DNA of 64,000 bases from HXMU1428-3 sp965215715 (GTDB lineage: Bacteria; Pseudomonadota; Alphaproteobacteria; Rhizobiales; HXMU1428-3). Of this stretch, positions 52,267 through 62,265 are shown piece after piece. A program made the position numbers and the translations under genes. Within the stretch, counting starts at the first letter, position 1, and each line of letters opens with the position of its first letter. A model generated the notes under the pieces. It worked only from the letters and a program-made list of their open reading frames with translations, had not been told where the DNA came from and did no database searches. Where the stretch lies: positions 2,852,001-2,916,000 of the forward strand of contig OZ244129.1 in NCBI GenBank assembly GCA_965215715.1. The letters run 5' to 3'.

Positions 52267-53100
52267 ATGAATTTTAATTTTAAGCGCCAGGGATTAGGGG
52301 GCAAGCGCAGAGTTGGCTTGATGGCTTTGTGCGTTTGTCTTTTGCCTTTGTTTTTTGTTCCCTTTGGATCTGCTGTGGCCAAAGAGCTTGTGTTTCCCTC
52401 ATTGAGCGGGCGGGTGGTTGATGGGGCTAATATTTTAACCGCATCTCAGCGTGCTGAAATTGAAACTTTACTTAAAAATGTTGAAGGGCGCTCAACCGAT
52501 CAGGTTGTGGTGGTTACTGTGCCGTCTTTGCAAGGGACTTCGGTGGAGGATTTTGGTGTTCAATTGGCGCGCCATTGGGGCATTGGTCAGGCGGGCAAAG
52601 ATAATGGGGTGTTGCTGATTGTGGCCCCGGTTGAGCGCAAAGTGCGCATTGAGGTGGGCTATGGCCTTGAAGGGGTGTTGCCTGATGCTTTGGCGGGTTT
52701 GATTATTCAGCGGCGGATTTTGCCGGCGTTTAAACGCGGTGATTTGGCAGGCGGCATAAAAGCTGGCGTGCTTGATATTAAAGATAGTTTGTTGGGTGAT
52801 GCTGCGCTTGTTGCCGACCGGGCTAAAAAACCGGATAATCAAATTGATGGTTATTTGCCGTTTATCTTTTTGGCCTTTTGGTTGGTGCCGTTTGTTTATT
52901 TTATTTCTTCGTTAAATCGTGACCGGCGGGTAAGCGGGCGTGTGCCGGGTGGGGTGGTGATTGTTCCTGGCAGTTATGGCCGTGTGGAAGATCATTGGCA
53001 GGGGCCGGGTGGATTTTCGCGCCCCTCTGGTGGTTTTGGTGGCGGCTTTTCTGGCGGGGGCGGCGGTTTTGGCGGCGGGGGAGCGTCGGGTAGTTGGTGA
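52267..53100 (+). CDS. TPM-domain protein with Gly-rich tail (YgcG-like)
   Basis: A 277-residue protein with a signal peptide (residues about 20-42), a TPM domain (VVDGANILTASQRAEIE, VVVVTVPSLQGTSVED and RKVRIEVGYGLEG), a membrane helix near residues 198-215, and a tail of Gly, Ser and Phe ending in GGGASGSW. The Gly-rich tail is normal for the family. It lies 52 bp after lemA and overlaps the extended reading of the next TPM gene. Confidence 0.93.
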   Translation: MNFNFKRQGLGGKRRVGLMALCVCLLPLFFVPFGSAVAKELVFPSLSGRVVDGANILTASQRAEIETLLKNVEGRSTDQVVVVTVPSLQGTSVEDFGVQLARHWGIGQAGKDNGVLLIVAPVERKVRIEVGYGLEGVLPDALAGLIIQRRILPAFKRGDLAGGIKAGVLDIKDSLLGDAALVADRAKKPDNQIDGYLPFIFLAFWLVPFVYFISSLNRDRRVSGRVPGGVVIVPGSYGRVEDHWQGPGGFSRPSGGFGGGFSGGGGGFGGGGASGSW

Positions 53101-53126
53101 TTGGGCTTTTTTTGGGAGAGTTGGAT

Positions 53127-53768
53127 ATGATTTTATTGTCTGAGAGTGAGGCCAAGGAAATTGAAGAGGCCATCACTGATCAAGAAGAACGGACAAGTGG
53201 TGAGATTGTTGCTGTTTTGGCGGCACAGTCGGGCAGTTATCGGTTGCTGCCTTTGTTTTTGGCGGCCTTCATTGCTTTGTTGGTACCGGTAATTTTGATT
53301 TATCTACCTGGTTTGACACAAGGGCGATTGGTGGTTTGGTCGGCTGATAAGATTTATTTTTGCCAGTTGCTGGTGTTTGTCGGGCTTGCCTTTTTATTGT
53401 CTCAACGCCCGATACGGTATTGGATTGTGCCAAGCTCTTTAAAAAAGAAATGGGCACGTGCCCATGCGTTAGAACAGTTTGCCGCGCAAGAGATGCATAC
53501 CACCTCTGGGCGCACAGGGGTGATGATTTTTGTCTCTGTGATGGAGCGCTATGCAGAGATTATTGCTGATCAGGCCATTTATGAAAAAGTGCCGCAAGAA
53601 AAATGGCAGGCGCTTGTCTCTGGCTTGGTGATTGAAATAAAGAAACGGCGGCCCAAAGATGGGTTTGTGCAGGTGATCAGCTCTGTTGGTGATTTGTTGC
53701 ATGAGCACTTCCCGCCTGGGATAAGGGGTGAAAATGAGTTGGCAAATCACCTGATTATTATTGAGTGA
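53127..53768 (+). CDS. TPM-domain membrane protein
   Basis: A 213-residue protein. The ATG at 53127 follows GGGAGAG; an earlier in-frame ATG would overlap the previous gene. A TPM-like N-terminus (ESEAKEIEEAITDQEERTSG) is followed by two membrane segments (residues about 40-60 and 80-100) and the rest of the domain (TSGRTGVMIFVSVMERYAEI). Third member of the LemA-TPM-TPM group. Confidence 0.9.
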   Translation: MILLSESEAKEIEEAITDQEERTSGEIVAVLAAQSGSYRLLPLFLAAFIALLVPVILIYLPGLTQGRLVVWSADKIYFCQLLVFVGLAFLLSQRPIRYWIVPSSLKKKWARAHALEQFAAQEMHTTSGRTGVMIFVSVMERYAEIIADQAIYEKVPQEKWQALVSGLVIEIKKRRPKDGFVQVISSVGDLLHEHFPPGIRGENELANHLIIIE

Positions 53769-54039
53769 TGGTCCCTTTTTGACCTGTTAGAGGCATGGTT
53801 TTATTAGCTTTTAAAGCGTGATTTTATGCCAGTACAACTTAAGCTTTAGAATTTATTCATCTTTTTCTTCCTAAACTTTAATAAATTGAATCGCCCGTGC
53901 CATCTGGGGTCTTTCGGCATGGGGTTTTATGTTGCCCTCTTTGAGTGGGGCAGATGGGTCTTGTCACGCGTTTTTGCTTGTCTTTCCTAACCATTGCTGG
54001 GCTTGTTTTGGGCTGATTTTTTGAAAGCAGGCAGGGGTT

Positions 54040-57000
54040 ATGTCGACGAAACCATATTTTGAACTTGATCCGATGACGGCAATCGCATCTGGTATTTCCG
54101 TTAAGAAGCAGATGGTGAAATCTTTAAACCAGTTTACATGTGATGTGCTGGGTGCGGTCAAGTGGACCGACTTTGATCAATCGAAAAGCGATGTTTTTTC
54201 TCAATTGATTGAACATTCTTTTGATTTGATGCAGCAAAGAAAACCTGGCCAGTCTAAATTGATGGTTTATACGCCTTCACGTGAAGTGTGTGAAAAATCC
54301 AGTCATGGTTCTTTTTCCGTTATTGAAATGCTCAATGATGATGTGCCGTTTTTGCTCGATTCTTTGCTGGCAGAATTGCAAGCGCGCAATCTGAAAATCC
54401 ATTTGGTGCTTCACCCTGTCTTGACCGTTAGACGCGATCATAAGGGTAAATTACTTGAAGTTGCAGGCGCCATGGCACAGGGCCGCGATGGCGTGACAAC
54501 TGAGAGCTTTATTAGCCTGCATGTGGAAGAGTTAACCGAGGCTATGCAAGATGAGTTGCGCGACATCTTGCTTAATTTGATGGACCGGGTGCAAATGGTT
54601 GTGCATGACTGGTTGCCAATGCGCAATCGGTTGACCAATGCTGCCACGTGCCTTTCAACAGAAATGCCGCGTGTACCGGTTGATCGGCTTTCTGAATCTA
54701 TTCAATTTTTGCGTTGGGCTTTGGATAATAATTTCACCTTTTTGGGCATGCGTGAATATGAATTGCAAGGCAGTGGGGCTAAGTCAAAATTAGCGCCGAA
54801 AAAAGGAACAGGTCTTGGGATCTTGCGTGATCCGCATGTAAAAGTTTTGCGCCGTGGCACTGAACTTACTCACATGACACCAGAGGTCCGTAAATTTTTC
54901 TTTTCTAGCGATCCGATCATTATTACCAAGGCGAATATTAAATCTGATATCCACCGGCGCACTTACATGGATTATATCGGGGTTAAACTTTACAATGATG
55001 ATGGTGATTTAGCAGGTGAGTTGCGCATTGTTGGGCTGTTTACATCTTCAGCTTATGCCAGCCGGGTGGCGACCATTCCAGTGTTGCGCCAAAAACTTGA
55101 TTATGTGCTCGATAATTCCGGTTCATCGCGCGATAGCCATACAGGCAAGGCTTTGACCAATGTTGTGGAGACCTTTCCACGCGATGAATTGTTTCAAATT
55201 TCCAATAAACAACTTTATGCCTATGCCAAAGAAATTGAGGCGCTTGACCACTCGCCTAAGGTTCGTGTGTTAAGACGGGTTGATGAGTTTGACCGGTTTG
55301 TCTCCGTGATGGTGTTTGTGCCAAGAGATCAGTTTTCAACTGATAATCGTAAACTCATCGGTGATTATTTGGCCAAAGCCTATCATGGCCGGGTCAGCGC
55401 GCATTACCCTTATTTTGCAGAGAGCCCTTATGTGCGGATCCATTTTATTATTGGCCGGGATAAAGGGAAAACGCCAAAACTGTTGACCCAAACCCTTGAA
55501 GCAGAGATTGAAGATATTTGTCGGCGGTGGGAAGACCGTGTAAGCGATGTTGTTGGTGCGGTTTTTGATCGCGATGAACAGGCGCTGTTGACCGAGCAAT
55601 ATGGTTCTGCTTTCCCCGTGGGCTATCAAGAGATTTATGGTACCTCGCGTTTGCTTGAAGATATTATGATCATTGAGGAAATGGATGAAAACCGCAGCAC
55701 CGCGGTGGCTTTCCATGACGACCGTGAGGGGCAAAAAGACTGTGTTGAGGTGACGCTTTATAACCTTGGGGAACCAATCCCGCTTTCAAAGCGGGTGCCC
55801 ATTTTTGAAAATTTAGGCTTTTCTGTCATTCATGAGCGCAGCTATTCAGTTGTTCCAAATAAAGGGCAAGGGCAACAAGAAATTTATCAGCATATGATGA
55901 TGTTGCGCACGCACAATGGGCAGGCTGTTGATTTGCAAAAATTAAATGAGCCGCTTGTTGAAGGCTTTATGGCGGTTTGGAACCAAGAGGCGGCCGATGA
56001 TAGGTTTAATGAGCTTATTTCTTTGTTGGGGATTCAGTGGCGAGAAGCGGCCCTTATGCGCGGGCTTGGTCATTATCTGCGCCAGATCAATGTGCCTTAT
56101 GAACAAGATTATCTGGCCCATGTGTTGGTGCGCTATTCAGCGATTACCAAGACATTGATTGATTTGTTTCATGCCCGGTTTGATCCAGGCCAACAAAAGG
56201 GGGCAGCTGCCAAAGTTAAGCGGCTAAATAAAAAATTGGAACAAGCCTTGGCTGAAATTCCCAGCCTTGATGAAGACCAGATTTTGCGCTCGTTCCAAAA
56301 TTTAATCATGGTGGCACTGCGGACCAATTTTTATCAACGCGATGAAAATGATCATGCGCCAGAGAGCATCACTTTTAAATTTGATAGCCAGAATGTTGAA
56401 GGGGCGCCAGAGCCACGCCCGTTCCGGGAGATTTTTGTTTACTCACCGAAAGTGGAAGGGGTGCATTTGCGCTTTGGTAAAATTGCGCGCGGCGGCCTGC
56501 GTTGGTCTGACCGGCACCAAGATTTCCGCACAGAGGTGCTTGGGCTTGTAAAAGCACAATTGGTGAAAAATACCGTGATTGTGCCAACCGGGTCTAAGGG
56601 AGGCTTTGTGCCCAAGGACATGCCGGAAAACCCCAGCCGGGAAGAGTTTATGGCGTGCGGGATTGCGGCATATAAACGCTTTATCAATGCTTTGTTGTCT
56701 GTCACTGATAATTTACAGGGCAAAAAAGTCATCCCGCCGCAAAATACGGTGCGCTATGATGATGATGACCCGTATTTGGTTGTGGCCGCTGATAAGGGCA
56801 CGGCGAGTTTTTCTGACATTGCCAATGAGATTTCTTGTGAGCGCGGCTTTTGGCTGGGTGATGCATTTGCCTCTGGTGGGTCGCAAGGCTATGACCATAA
56901 GGTGATGGGCATTACTGCACGCGGTGGCTGGGAAGCTGTGAAGCGTCACTTTAGGGAAATGGATATTAACATCCAACGCCAACCGTTTAGCGCAATTGGG

Positions 57001-58860
57001 GTTGGCGATATGTCTGGTGATGTGTTTGGTAATGGCATGTTGTTGTCAAAGGCCACAAAATTGCTGGCTGCTTTTGACCACCGTGATATTTTCATTGACC
57101 CTGATCCGGATCCGAAAAAGAGCTGGGTTGAGCGCAAACGCTTGTTTGATATGGGGCGCTCTTCTTGGGGCGATTATAATAAAAAGCTTATTTCCAAAGG
57201 CGGGGGCATTTTCTCTCGTTCGGCTAAGTCCATTAAGTTAACACCAGAAATTCGCAAAATGCTTGGTGTGAAACAAGGTGAGATGTCTCCCACACAATTG
57301 ATGAAATCTATTTTAAAGATGGAAGCTGATCTGTTGTGGTTTGGTGGTATTGGCACTTATGTTAAGGGCGCCGTTGAATCTAATGGAGATGTTGGGGACC
57401 GGGCCAATGATAGCATTCGGGTCAGCGCACAAGACTTGAATGTAAAAGTTATTGGTGAAGGGGCCAACCTTGGGATCACGCAAGCCGGGCGGATGGAATT
57501 TGCCGATAAAGGTGGCCGGGTCAATACGGATGCGATTGACAATTCAGCTGGTGTGAACTCATCTGACCTGGAAGTGAATATTAAGATTGCCTTGGGCCAA
57601 GCGGTGCAAGCGGGCCGATTGACAATGGCCAAGCGCAATAAAGTGCTTGCTTCGATGACAGAGGATGTGGCTAAGCGGTGTTTGGTCAATAATTATCGCC
57701 AGACTTTAACTTTATCGCTTGGGGAATATCGCGGGCTTTCTGATTTGAGTTTCCAGCAAAGATTGATGCGTTCTTTGGAAGATCAGGGCTTACTTAATCG
57801 GGCCATTGAAGGGTTACCGGATGAATCTGAATTGGCAGAACGCCAAGAGGCAGGCCAAGCTTTGAGCAGACCAGAACTTGCGACCCTTTTAGGGTTTGCC
57901 AAAATTGATCTGTTCAATCAGCTGATAAATGAGCCAATTGTGGATGATGTTTATTATGCTGCTGACCTGAAAGACTATTTCCCTGAAGGTATGCAGAAAG
58001 AGTTTGCCAAAGACATTCGCTCTCACCCCTTGAAGCGGGAAATTATTGCCACGCAATTGACCAACGACATTATTAACCGTGGTGGGTCAACCATGTTTGT
58101 TCGGTTAAGTGAAGAGACCGGGCATTCATGCGGGGATTTGGCCGGAGCCTTTACTTTGGCGAGCTGCGTGCTTGGGCTTAATCAAATTTACGAGGCTGTT
58201 GATGGGCTGGATAATAAGATTAAGGGCGCAGTTCAGTTGGCGCTTTATGCCAAGTTGCAATTCATCACACGGCGCAGAACCGCTTGGTTCATGGTCAATG
58301 GTGATTTCAGTGCCGGTTTGAATAAGGAAATAAAAGCTTATAAATCGGGGCTGTCAGCATATATGAAAGCAGCCAAGCGGTCCTTGTCTGGAGATCGACA
58401 AGAGGTTATGGCGCATGAATTTGATAAAATGGTCAGCCAAGGTGTGCCTGAAGACCTTGCTCGTGCAATATCTGAGTTGCCCTTGCTTTGTGATGGTCTT
58501 GATGTGGTGTTGGCAAGCAAACAGGCGAACGAAGAGGTTGGCAAGCTTGCTCAGATCGATCAGGTCGTTGAGGATACGTTGAAATTAGGGGCGTTGACCC
58601 AAGCAACGGATCTTGTGCCTGAGCAAGATGTGTATGATCGATGGGCCTTAAATGCGGTTGTAAGCCGGATTCAATCTGCCCGTCGCTTGTTGGTGACACG
58701 CATTGGTGCTCATGGGGATGGGTTTGACGCATGGGCCCTTGACCATGATGTGATCTTGAATCGCACCCAATCTGCCATCGGAGAGATTTTGTCTGGTGGT
58801 GATGTTGGGTTGTCTAAATTGATTGTGGCTGTAGGGCAATTGGATGAATTAGCCAGATAG
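54040..58860 (+). CDS. NAD-specific glutamate dehydrogenase, large (L_180-like) class
   Basis: A 1606-residue cytosolic enzyme that deaminates glutamate to 2-oxoglutarate with NAD. Long N-terminal ACT-like regulatory regions (DVPFLLDSLLAELQARN) lead to the catalytic core at about residues 790-1250: GKIARGGLRWSDRHQDFRTE, KNTVIVPTGSKGGFV and GDMSGDVFGNGMLLS, the last holding the NAD-binding loop. The C-terminal part is helical. Length matches the 180-kDa class found in many Proteobacteria. It stands alone and is followed by a terminator. Confidence 0.95.
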   Translation: MSTKPYFELDPMTAIASGISVKKQMVKSLNQFTCDVLGAVKWTDFDQSKSDVFSQLIEHSFDLMQQRKPGQSKLMVYTPSREVCEKSSHGSFSVIEMLNDDVPFLLDSLLAELQARNLKIHLVLHPVLTVRRDHKGKLLEVAGAMAQGRDGVTTESFISLHVEELTEAMQDELRDILLNLMDRVQMVVHDWLPMRNRLTNAATCLSTEMPRVPVDRLSESIQFLRWALDNNFTFLGMREYELQGSGAKSKLAPKKGTGLGILRDPHVKVLRRGTELTHMTPEVRKFFFSSDPIIITKANIKSDIHRRTYMDYIGVKLYNDDGDLAGELRIVGLFTSSAYASRVATIPVLRQKLDYVLDNSGSSRDSHTGKALTNVVETFPRDELFQISNKQLYAYAKEIEALDHSPKVRVLRRVDEFDRFVSVMVFVPRDQFSTDNRKLIGDYLAKAYHGRVSAHYPYFAESPYVRIHFIIGRDKGKTPKLLTQTLEAEIEDICRRWEDRVSDVVGAVFDRDEQALLTEQYGSAFPVGYQEIYGTSRLLEDIMIIEEMDENRSTAVAFHDDREGQKDCVEVTLYNLGEPIPLSKRVPIFENLGFSVIHERSYSVVPNKGQGQQEIYQHMMMLRTHNGQAVDLQKLNEPLVEGFMAVWNQEAADDRFNELISLLGIQWREAALMRGLGHYLRQINVPYEQDYLAHVLVRYSAITKTLIDLFHARFDPGQQKGAAAKVKRLNKKLEQALAEIPSLDEDQILRSFQNLIMVALRTNFYQRDENDHAPESITFKFDSQNVEGAPEPRPFREIFVYSPKVEGVHLRFGKIARGGLRWSDRHQDFRTEVLGLVKAQLVKNTVIVPTGSKGGFVPKDMPENPSREEFMACGIAAYKRFINALLSVTDNLQGKKVIPPQNTVRYDDDDPYLVVAADKGTASFSDIANEISCERGFWLGDAFASGGSQGYDHKVMGITARGGWEAVKRHFREMDINIQRQPFSAIGVGDMSGDVFGNGMLLSKATKLLAAFDHRDIFIDPDPDPKKSWVERKRLFDMGRSSWGDYNKKLISKGGGIFSRSAKSIKLTPEIRKMLGVKQGEMSPTQLMKSILKMEADLLWFGGIGTYVKGAVESNGDVGDRANDSIRVSAQDLNVKVIGEGANLGITQAGRMEFADKGGRVNTDAIDNSAGVNSSDLEVNIKIALGQAVQAGRLTMAKRNKVLASMTEDVAKRCLVNNYRQTLTLSLGEYRGLSDLSFQQRLMRSLEDQGLLNRAIEGLPDESELAERQEAGQALSRPELATLLGFAKIDLFNQLINEPIVDDVYYAADLKDYFPEGMQKEFAKDIRSHPLKREIIATQLTNDIINRGGSTMFVRLSEETGHSCGDLAGAFTLASCVLGLNQIYEAVDGLDNKIKGAVQLALYAKLQFITRRRTAWFMVNGDFSAGLNKEIKAYKSGLSAYMKAAKRSLSGDRQEVMAHEFDKMVSQGVPEDLARAISELPLLCDGLDVVLASKQANEEVGKLAQIDQVVEDTLKLGALTQATDLVPEQDVYDRWALNAVVSRIQSARRLLVTRIGAHGDGFDAWALDHDVILNRTQSAIGEILSGGDVGLSKLIVAVGQLDELAR

Positions 58861-58884
58861 TTGCATGAGAACTTTGACTAAAAA

Positions 58885-58919
58885 AGCGCTCACCTTGAAA
58901 TTAGGTGGGCGTTTTTTTT
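58885..58919 (+). terminator. Terminator of the glutamate dehydrogenase gene
   Basis: GCGCTCACCT pairs with AGGTGGGCGT around TGAAATT, followed by eight T. It lies 25 bp after the stop. Confidence 0.88.
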
Positions 58920-59137
58920 GGTGAGCCCGTGCCTTAATGTCATGCTCAAATAAATCTTAAAACGTTCTACCAAATCAATCTTTAACTTTTGCAATAATTT
59001 CCATATTGTGGGTATGGAAATTATTGCTTGTTGTCTGGACCAAGTGTGACAATCCTTCGCTTTACAAATTGATATATCATGAATATATTTTGAACTGAGT
59101 GATTGACCAGGTTTTGGTGGGATAAGGATTAAGAGAA

Positions 59138-60157
59138 TTGACTGTGGAAGAACAACTTTCTTTAGAACAAAGATGTGTGGAGCTTGTAAGCGAATTGGGG
59201 TTGGGCGACCCGTCTCAGGTCACTTGTGTGGAGCCTTTAAGCGGGGGTGTGGCTTCTGATGTGGCTAAAGTTGAGGTTGGTGACAAACGGTTTTGCCTGA
59301 AATTTGCTCTGCCAAAATTGAAAGTGAAAGAAGACTGGTTTGCCCCTGTGAAGCGCAATCGGGCAGAATATGAATGGTTGCGGGTGGCAGGGGAAGTGGC
59401 GCCAACCTCAGCCCTTCGTTTGTTTGGCTGTTCAGAGACAAAATATGGTTTTGCGCTTGAATTTTTACAAGGCGATGATGTTTACCTTTGGAAGAGCGCC
59501 CTGTTGGACGGCCAGCAAAATGAAGGGGAGGCTGAACAGGTTGGTGATTTGTTGGGCCGCATTCATGCCGCTTCTGCAGCCCCTGGGTTTGATACGTCCC
59601 CTTTTCTTAATGAAGAAGACTTTCATGCTATGAGGGTTGAGCCCTATTTGCTGTTTACTGCCAGCCGCCGGCCTGAAGTGGCTGATGTGTTGCATGGTTT
59701 GGCAAAGATGCTCACTAAAAGTAAAAATGTGTTGGTGCACGGCGATGTGAGCCCGAAAAATATTTTCTTTCGTGACACGGGCCCGGTTTTGTTAGATGGT
59801 GAATGTGCTGATATGGGTGATGCCAGTTTTGACCCGGCGTTTTGTCTCAATCATCTGGCGCTTAAAGCCATTCATTTACCTGCCAGCCGTACTTTCATGC
59901 TTGACCAATTTGAAGCGTTTTGGAAGGCTTATGCTGAGCATGTGAATTGGGAAGATGTGGCTGCCTTGGAGGAACGGGTTTGCTTGTTAATGTCAGCGTT
60001 TATGTTAGCGCGCATTGATGGTAAGTCTCCGGTTGAATATTTGGCCCCTTCAGTGCAACCAAAGGTACGTGATTTGGCTGTATCATTGCTTACGTCTCCT
60101 GTGACGAGTGTTGGCGCGTTAAGAACAACGATAGAAGAGAAAATAAAAGAGTTTTAA
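59138..60157 (+). CDS. APH-type phosphotransferase (small-molecule kinase)
   Basis: A 339-residue protein kinase-like enzyme of the aminoglycoside/choline kinase fold. The ATP-binding region has Lys in KRFCLKFALP, the catalytic loop is VLVHGDVSPKNIFF, and the metal-binding Asp lies in VLLDGECADMGDASFDPAF. The start is TTG at 59138 or GTG at 59144; AAGGA lies 9 bases before the former. It ends 3 bp before an enolase-like gene, so the two are co-translated. Aminoglycosides are an unlikely target; a metabolic substrate passed to the enolase homologue is inferred from the pairing only. Confidence 0.9.
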   Translation: MTVEEQLSLEQRCVELVSELGLGDPSQVTCVEPLSGGVASDVAKVEVGDKRFCLKFALPKLKVKEDWFAPVKRNRAEYEWLRVAGEVAPTSALRLFGCSETKYGFALEFLQGDDVYLWKSALLDGQQNEGEAEQVGDLLGRIHAASAAPGFDTSPFLNEEDFHAMRVEPYLLFTASRRPEVADVLHGLAKMLTKSKNVLVHGDVSPKNIFFRDTGPVLLDGECADMGDASFDPAFCLNHLALKAIHLPASRTFMLDQFEAFWKAYAEHVNWEDVAALEERVCLLMSAFMLARIDGKSPVEYLAPSVQPKVRDLAVSLLTSPVTSVGALRTTIEEKIKEF

Positions 60158-60160
60158 AAG

Positions 60161-61465
60161 GTGAGTGCACTTAAATCTGTTGTTAGCAGACGTGTTTGGG
60201 ATTCGCGCGGAAATCCAACCGTTGAAGTTGAGGTCACGTTAGAGTCTGGTGCTTTTGGGCGTGCCATTGCCCCGGCAGGCGCCTCACGCGGGGAGCGCGA
60301 AGTGACAGATTTGCGCGATGGTGGGCCTGATTTGCGCGGTATGGGTGTTGGCAAAGCCTTGGCGAATATTGAGCATTTGATTGCCCCTAAAATTATTGGC
60401 CTGCCAGCAACCGATCAACGCGGTGTTGATGAGGCGATTTTTTCTCTCGACCCTTCTCCTTTAAAGACAAGTCTGGGCGGTAACGCCAGTGTTGCTGTTT
60501 CGTTGGCTGTTTTGCATGCGGCGGCGGCTGATAAGGGCATGCCGTTATGGCGGTATGTTGCAGATCTTTATGGGTGTACGCCGTCGTTGCCGTTGCCTGA
60601 GATCCAGATTTTTGGTGGGGGTGCCCATGCGGGGCGACGGGTGGATATTCAGGACTTCATGGTTATGGTGCCTGGTGCCACCAGCTTTGATGAGGTTATG
60701 GAAATCACCAATGAAGTTTATTTTGCTGCCGGGGATATTATGGCTGCGCGCGGCAAATTGGGCGGGGTTGCGGATGAGGGGGGCTGGTGGCCTTTGTTTG
60801 ACAGCAATGAAGAAGCCCTTGAGACGTTGGTGGCCGCGATTGAGAAGGCGGGCGAAGTGCCGGGCGAGCGGGTGGTGATTTCACTGGATATTGCTGCTTC
60901 TGAGTTTGGCAAAAATGGCCGCTATCGCCTAGCGCTTGAGGATCGTGAGCTTGAGCGGGACGGGTTTATTGAGTTGCTGGCGGGCTGGCTTGAGACTTAC
61001 CCGATTGTCTCGATTGAGGACCCTTTAGGTGAAGATGACAAAGAAGGTATGCAAGCGTTTACAGCACAGTTTGGTGATAAAGTTCAGATCATTGGGGATG
61101 ATTTTTTGGTGACCAATGCGGAGCTTGTTGAACAGGCTGTTGGATCACAAGCGTGTAATGCGGTTTTGGTGAAGGTTAATCAGGCGGGCAGTGTGAGTGA
61201 AGCAGTAGAAGCGTTTCAAGCCGCGAATAAAGTTGGTTGGGGCGGTGTGGTCTCTGCGCGCTCTGGTGAGACAGAGGATGTCTCTATTTCGCATTTGGCC
61301 GTGGGGCTTGGCGCTGGCCAGTTGAAAGTGGGCTCGTTTACCAGATCAGAGCGGATGGTCAAATGGAATGAATGTTTGCGCATTCAAGATGAGTTGGGAG
61401 TAAGCTCATTTGTGGCTGGCCAGCCATTGGCTGGAACCTGGTGGGGTAAAAACAACTTAAAATAA
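60161..61465 (+). CDS. Divergent enolase-family protein (phosphopyruvate hydratase homologue)
   Basis: A 434-residue enolase-superfamily protein starting at GTG 60161. Metal ligands and catalytic residues are kept: Asp in VISLDIAAS, Glu in SIEDPLGED, Asp in IIGDDFLVTN, Lys in VLVKVNQAG, Glu in VADEGGWWP and Lys in GQLKVGS. Two changes are notable. The nearly invariant SHRSGETED is SARSGETED, so the active-site His is Ala366. The SGASTG and NGGxHA loops read AGASRG and FGGGAHA. Altered substrate is likely; it may not be the glycolytic enzyme. Confidence 0.88.
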   Translation: MSALKSVVSRRVWDSRGNPTVEVEVTLESGAFGRAIAPAGASRGEREVTDLRDGGPDLRGMGVGKALANIEHLIAPKIIGLPATDQRGVDEAIFSLDPSPLKTSLGGNASVAVSLAVLHAAAADKGMPLWRYVADLYGCTPSLPLPEIQIFGGGAHAGRRVDIQDFMVMVPGATSFDEVMEITNEVYFAAGDIMAARGKLGGVADEGGWWPLFDSNEEALETLVAAIEKAGEVPGERVVISLDIAASEFGKNGRYRLALEDRELERDGFIELLAGWLETYPIVSIEDPLGEDDKEGMQAFTAQFGDKVQIIGDDFLVTNAELVEQAVGSQACNAVLVKVNQAGSVSEAVEAFQAANKVGWGGVVSARSGETEDVSISHLAVGLGAGQLKVGSFTRSERMVKWNECLRIQDELGVSSFVAGQPLAGTWWGKNNLK

Positions 61466-61587
61466 GGTTTTCAAACTCTTTTCTTGGGTTGTTCTTTCTA
61501 AAGTTTTTTTCATATTAAATAAGAATAACACTTACGGGGTTATAAAAATTACTTGGCGAATGGGCAATGTTTTGGCACCATGCGCCC

Positions 61588-62097
61588 ATGTCAGATCATA
61601 AAAGAAATGTATTTCTATCAGGCCATGTTCGTAAATTCTTGGTTGTGGTGGAAGAAGATGCCCCAGAAATTGAAGCAGCCCTTGCCTTTGCTGCCAACCG
61701 TGTGCGCCGCACAGGGGGCATGATTTCTATGCTTTATGTGATTGAGCCGGGGGATTTCCAGCATTGGCTTGGTGTTAAAGAGATCCAGCGGGAAGAGGCG
61801 ATGCAAAAGGCAAAAGCGGTTTTTCGGCTGTTTCGCCGCAAGCTGAAGGGGGCAGGCTTTGAGGACATCACAGTTGAAGAAGTGATCCGGGAAGGCAAAA
61901 AGGGCGATGAGATTTCCAAACTTATTGATGAAGATGAGGATATTGCCATCATCGTATTAGGGGCCAGTGAGGAACAATCTGGGCCGGGGCCGCTTATTGC
62001 AAATTTGATGAGTGGGGGAAAAGCTGGCACTTTCCCCGTGCCCATTTCTATCATTCCAGGGCACTTGAACTGGGACGATATTACGAGCCTGGCATAA
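61588..62097 (+). CDS. Universal stress protein (UspA family)
   Basis: A 169-residue protein (start MSDHKRNVFLSGHVRKFLVV; an ATG 21 bp upstream is less like the family). The fold motifs are ALAFAANRVRRTGGMISMLY and AIIVLGASEEQSGPGPLIA, which includes the nucleotide-binding G-2x-G-9x-type region in modified form. Its place before the NifU-like gene is conserved in Rhizobiales. A ribosome site is not obvious. Confidence 0.9.
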   Translation: MSDHKRNVFLSGHVRKFLVVVEEDAPEIEAALAFAANRVRRTGGMISMLYVIEPGDFQHWLGVKEIQREEAMQKAKAVFRLFRRKLKGAGFEDITVEEVIREGKKGDEISKLIDEDEDIAIIVLGASEEQSGPGPLIANLMSGGKAGTFPVPISIIPGHLNWDDITSLA

Positions 62098-62265
62098 ATT
62101 AATATTAAAAACTGATAAAAAAGACTTGTTTTCAAAGGGGTGTATTTGGGGCTGGTCAGGGTTAAAGTTTTACTTTATAATCGTTCTAAACTATATTAAT
62201 TCTTGAAATTCAGCCGATACTCTTTTTGTGATGGCTTGTATTTTGACTTTATGGAGACCTGCATC

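Noticed and set aside
58929..58945. GTGCCTTAATGTCATG downstream of the glutamate dehydrogenase terminator as a fifth palindromic element
   Set aside because: Only the outer end resembles elements A and B, with no matching second arm; could be chance.
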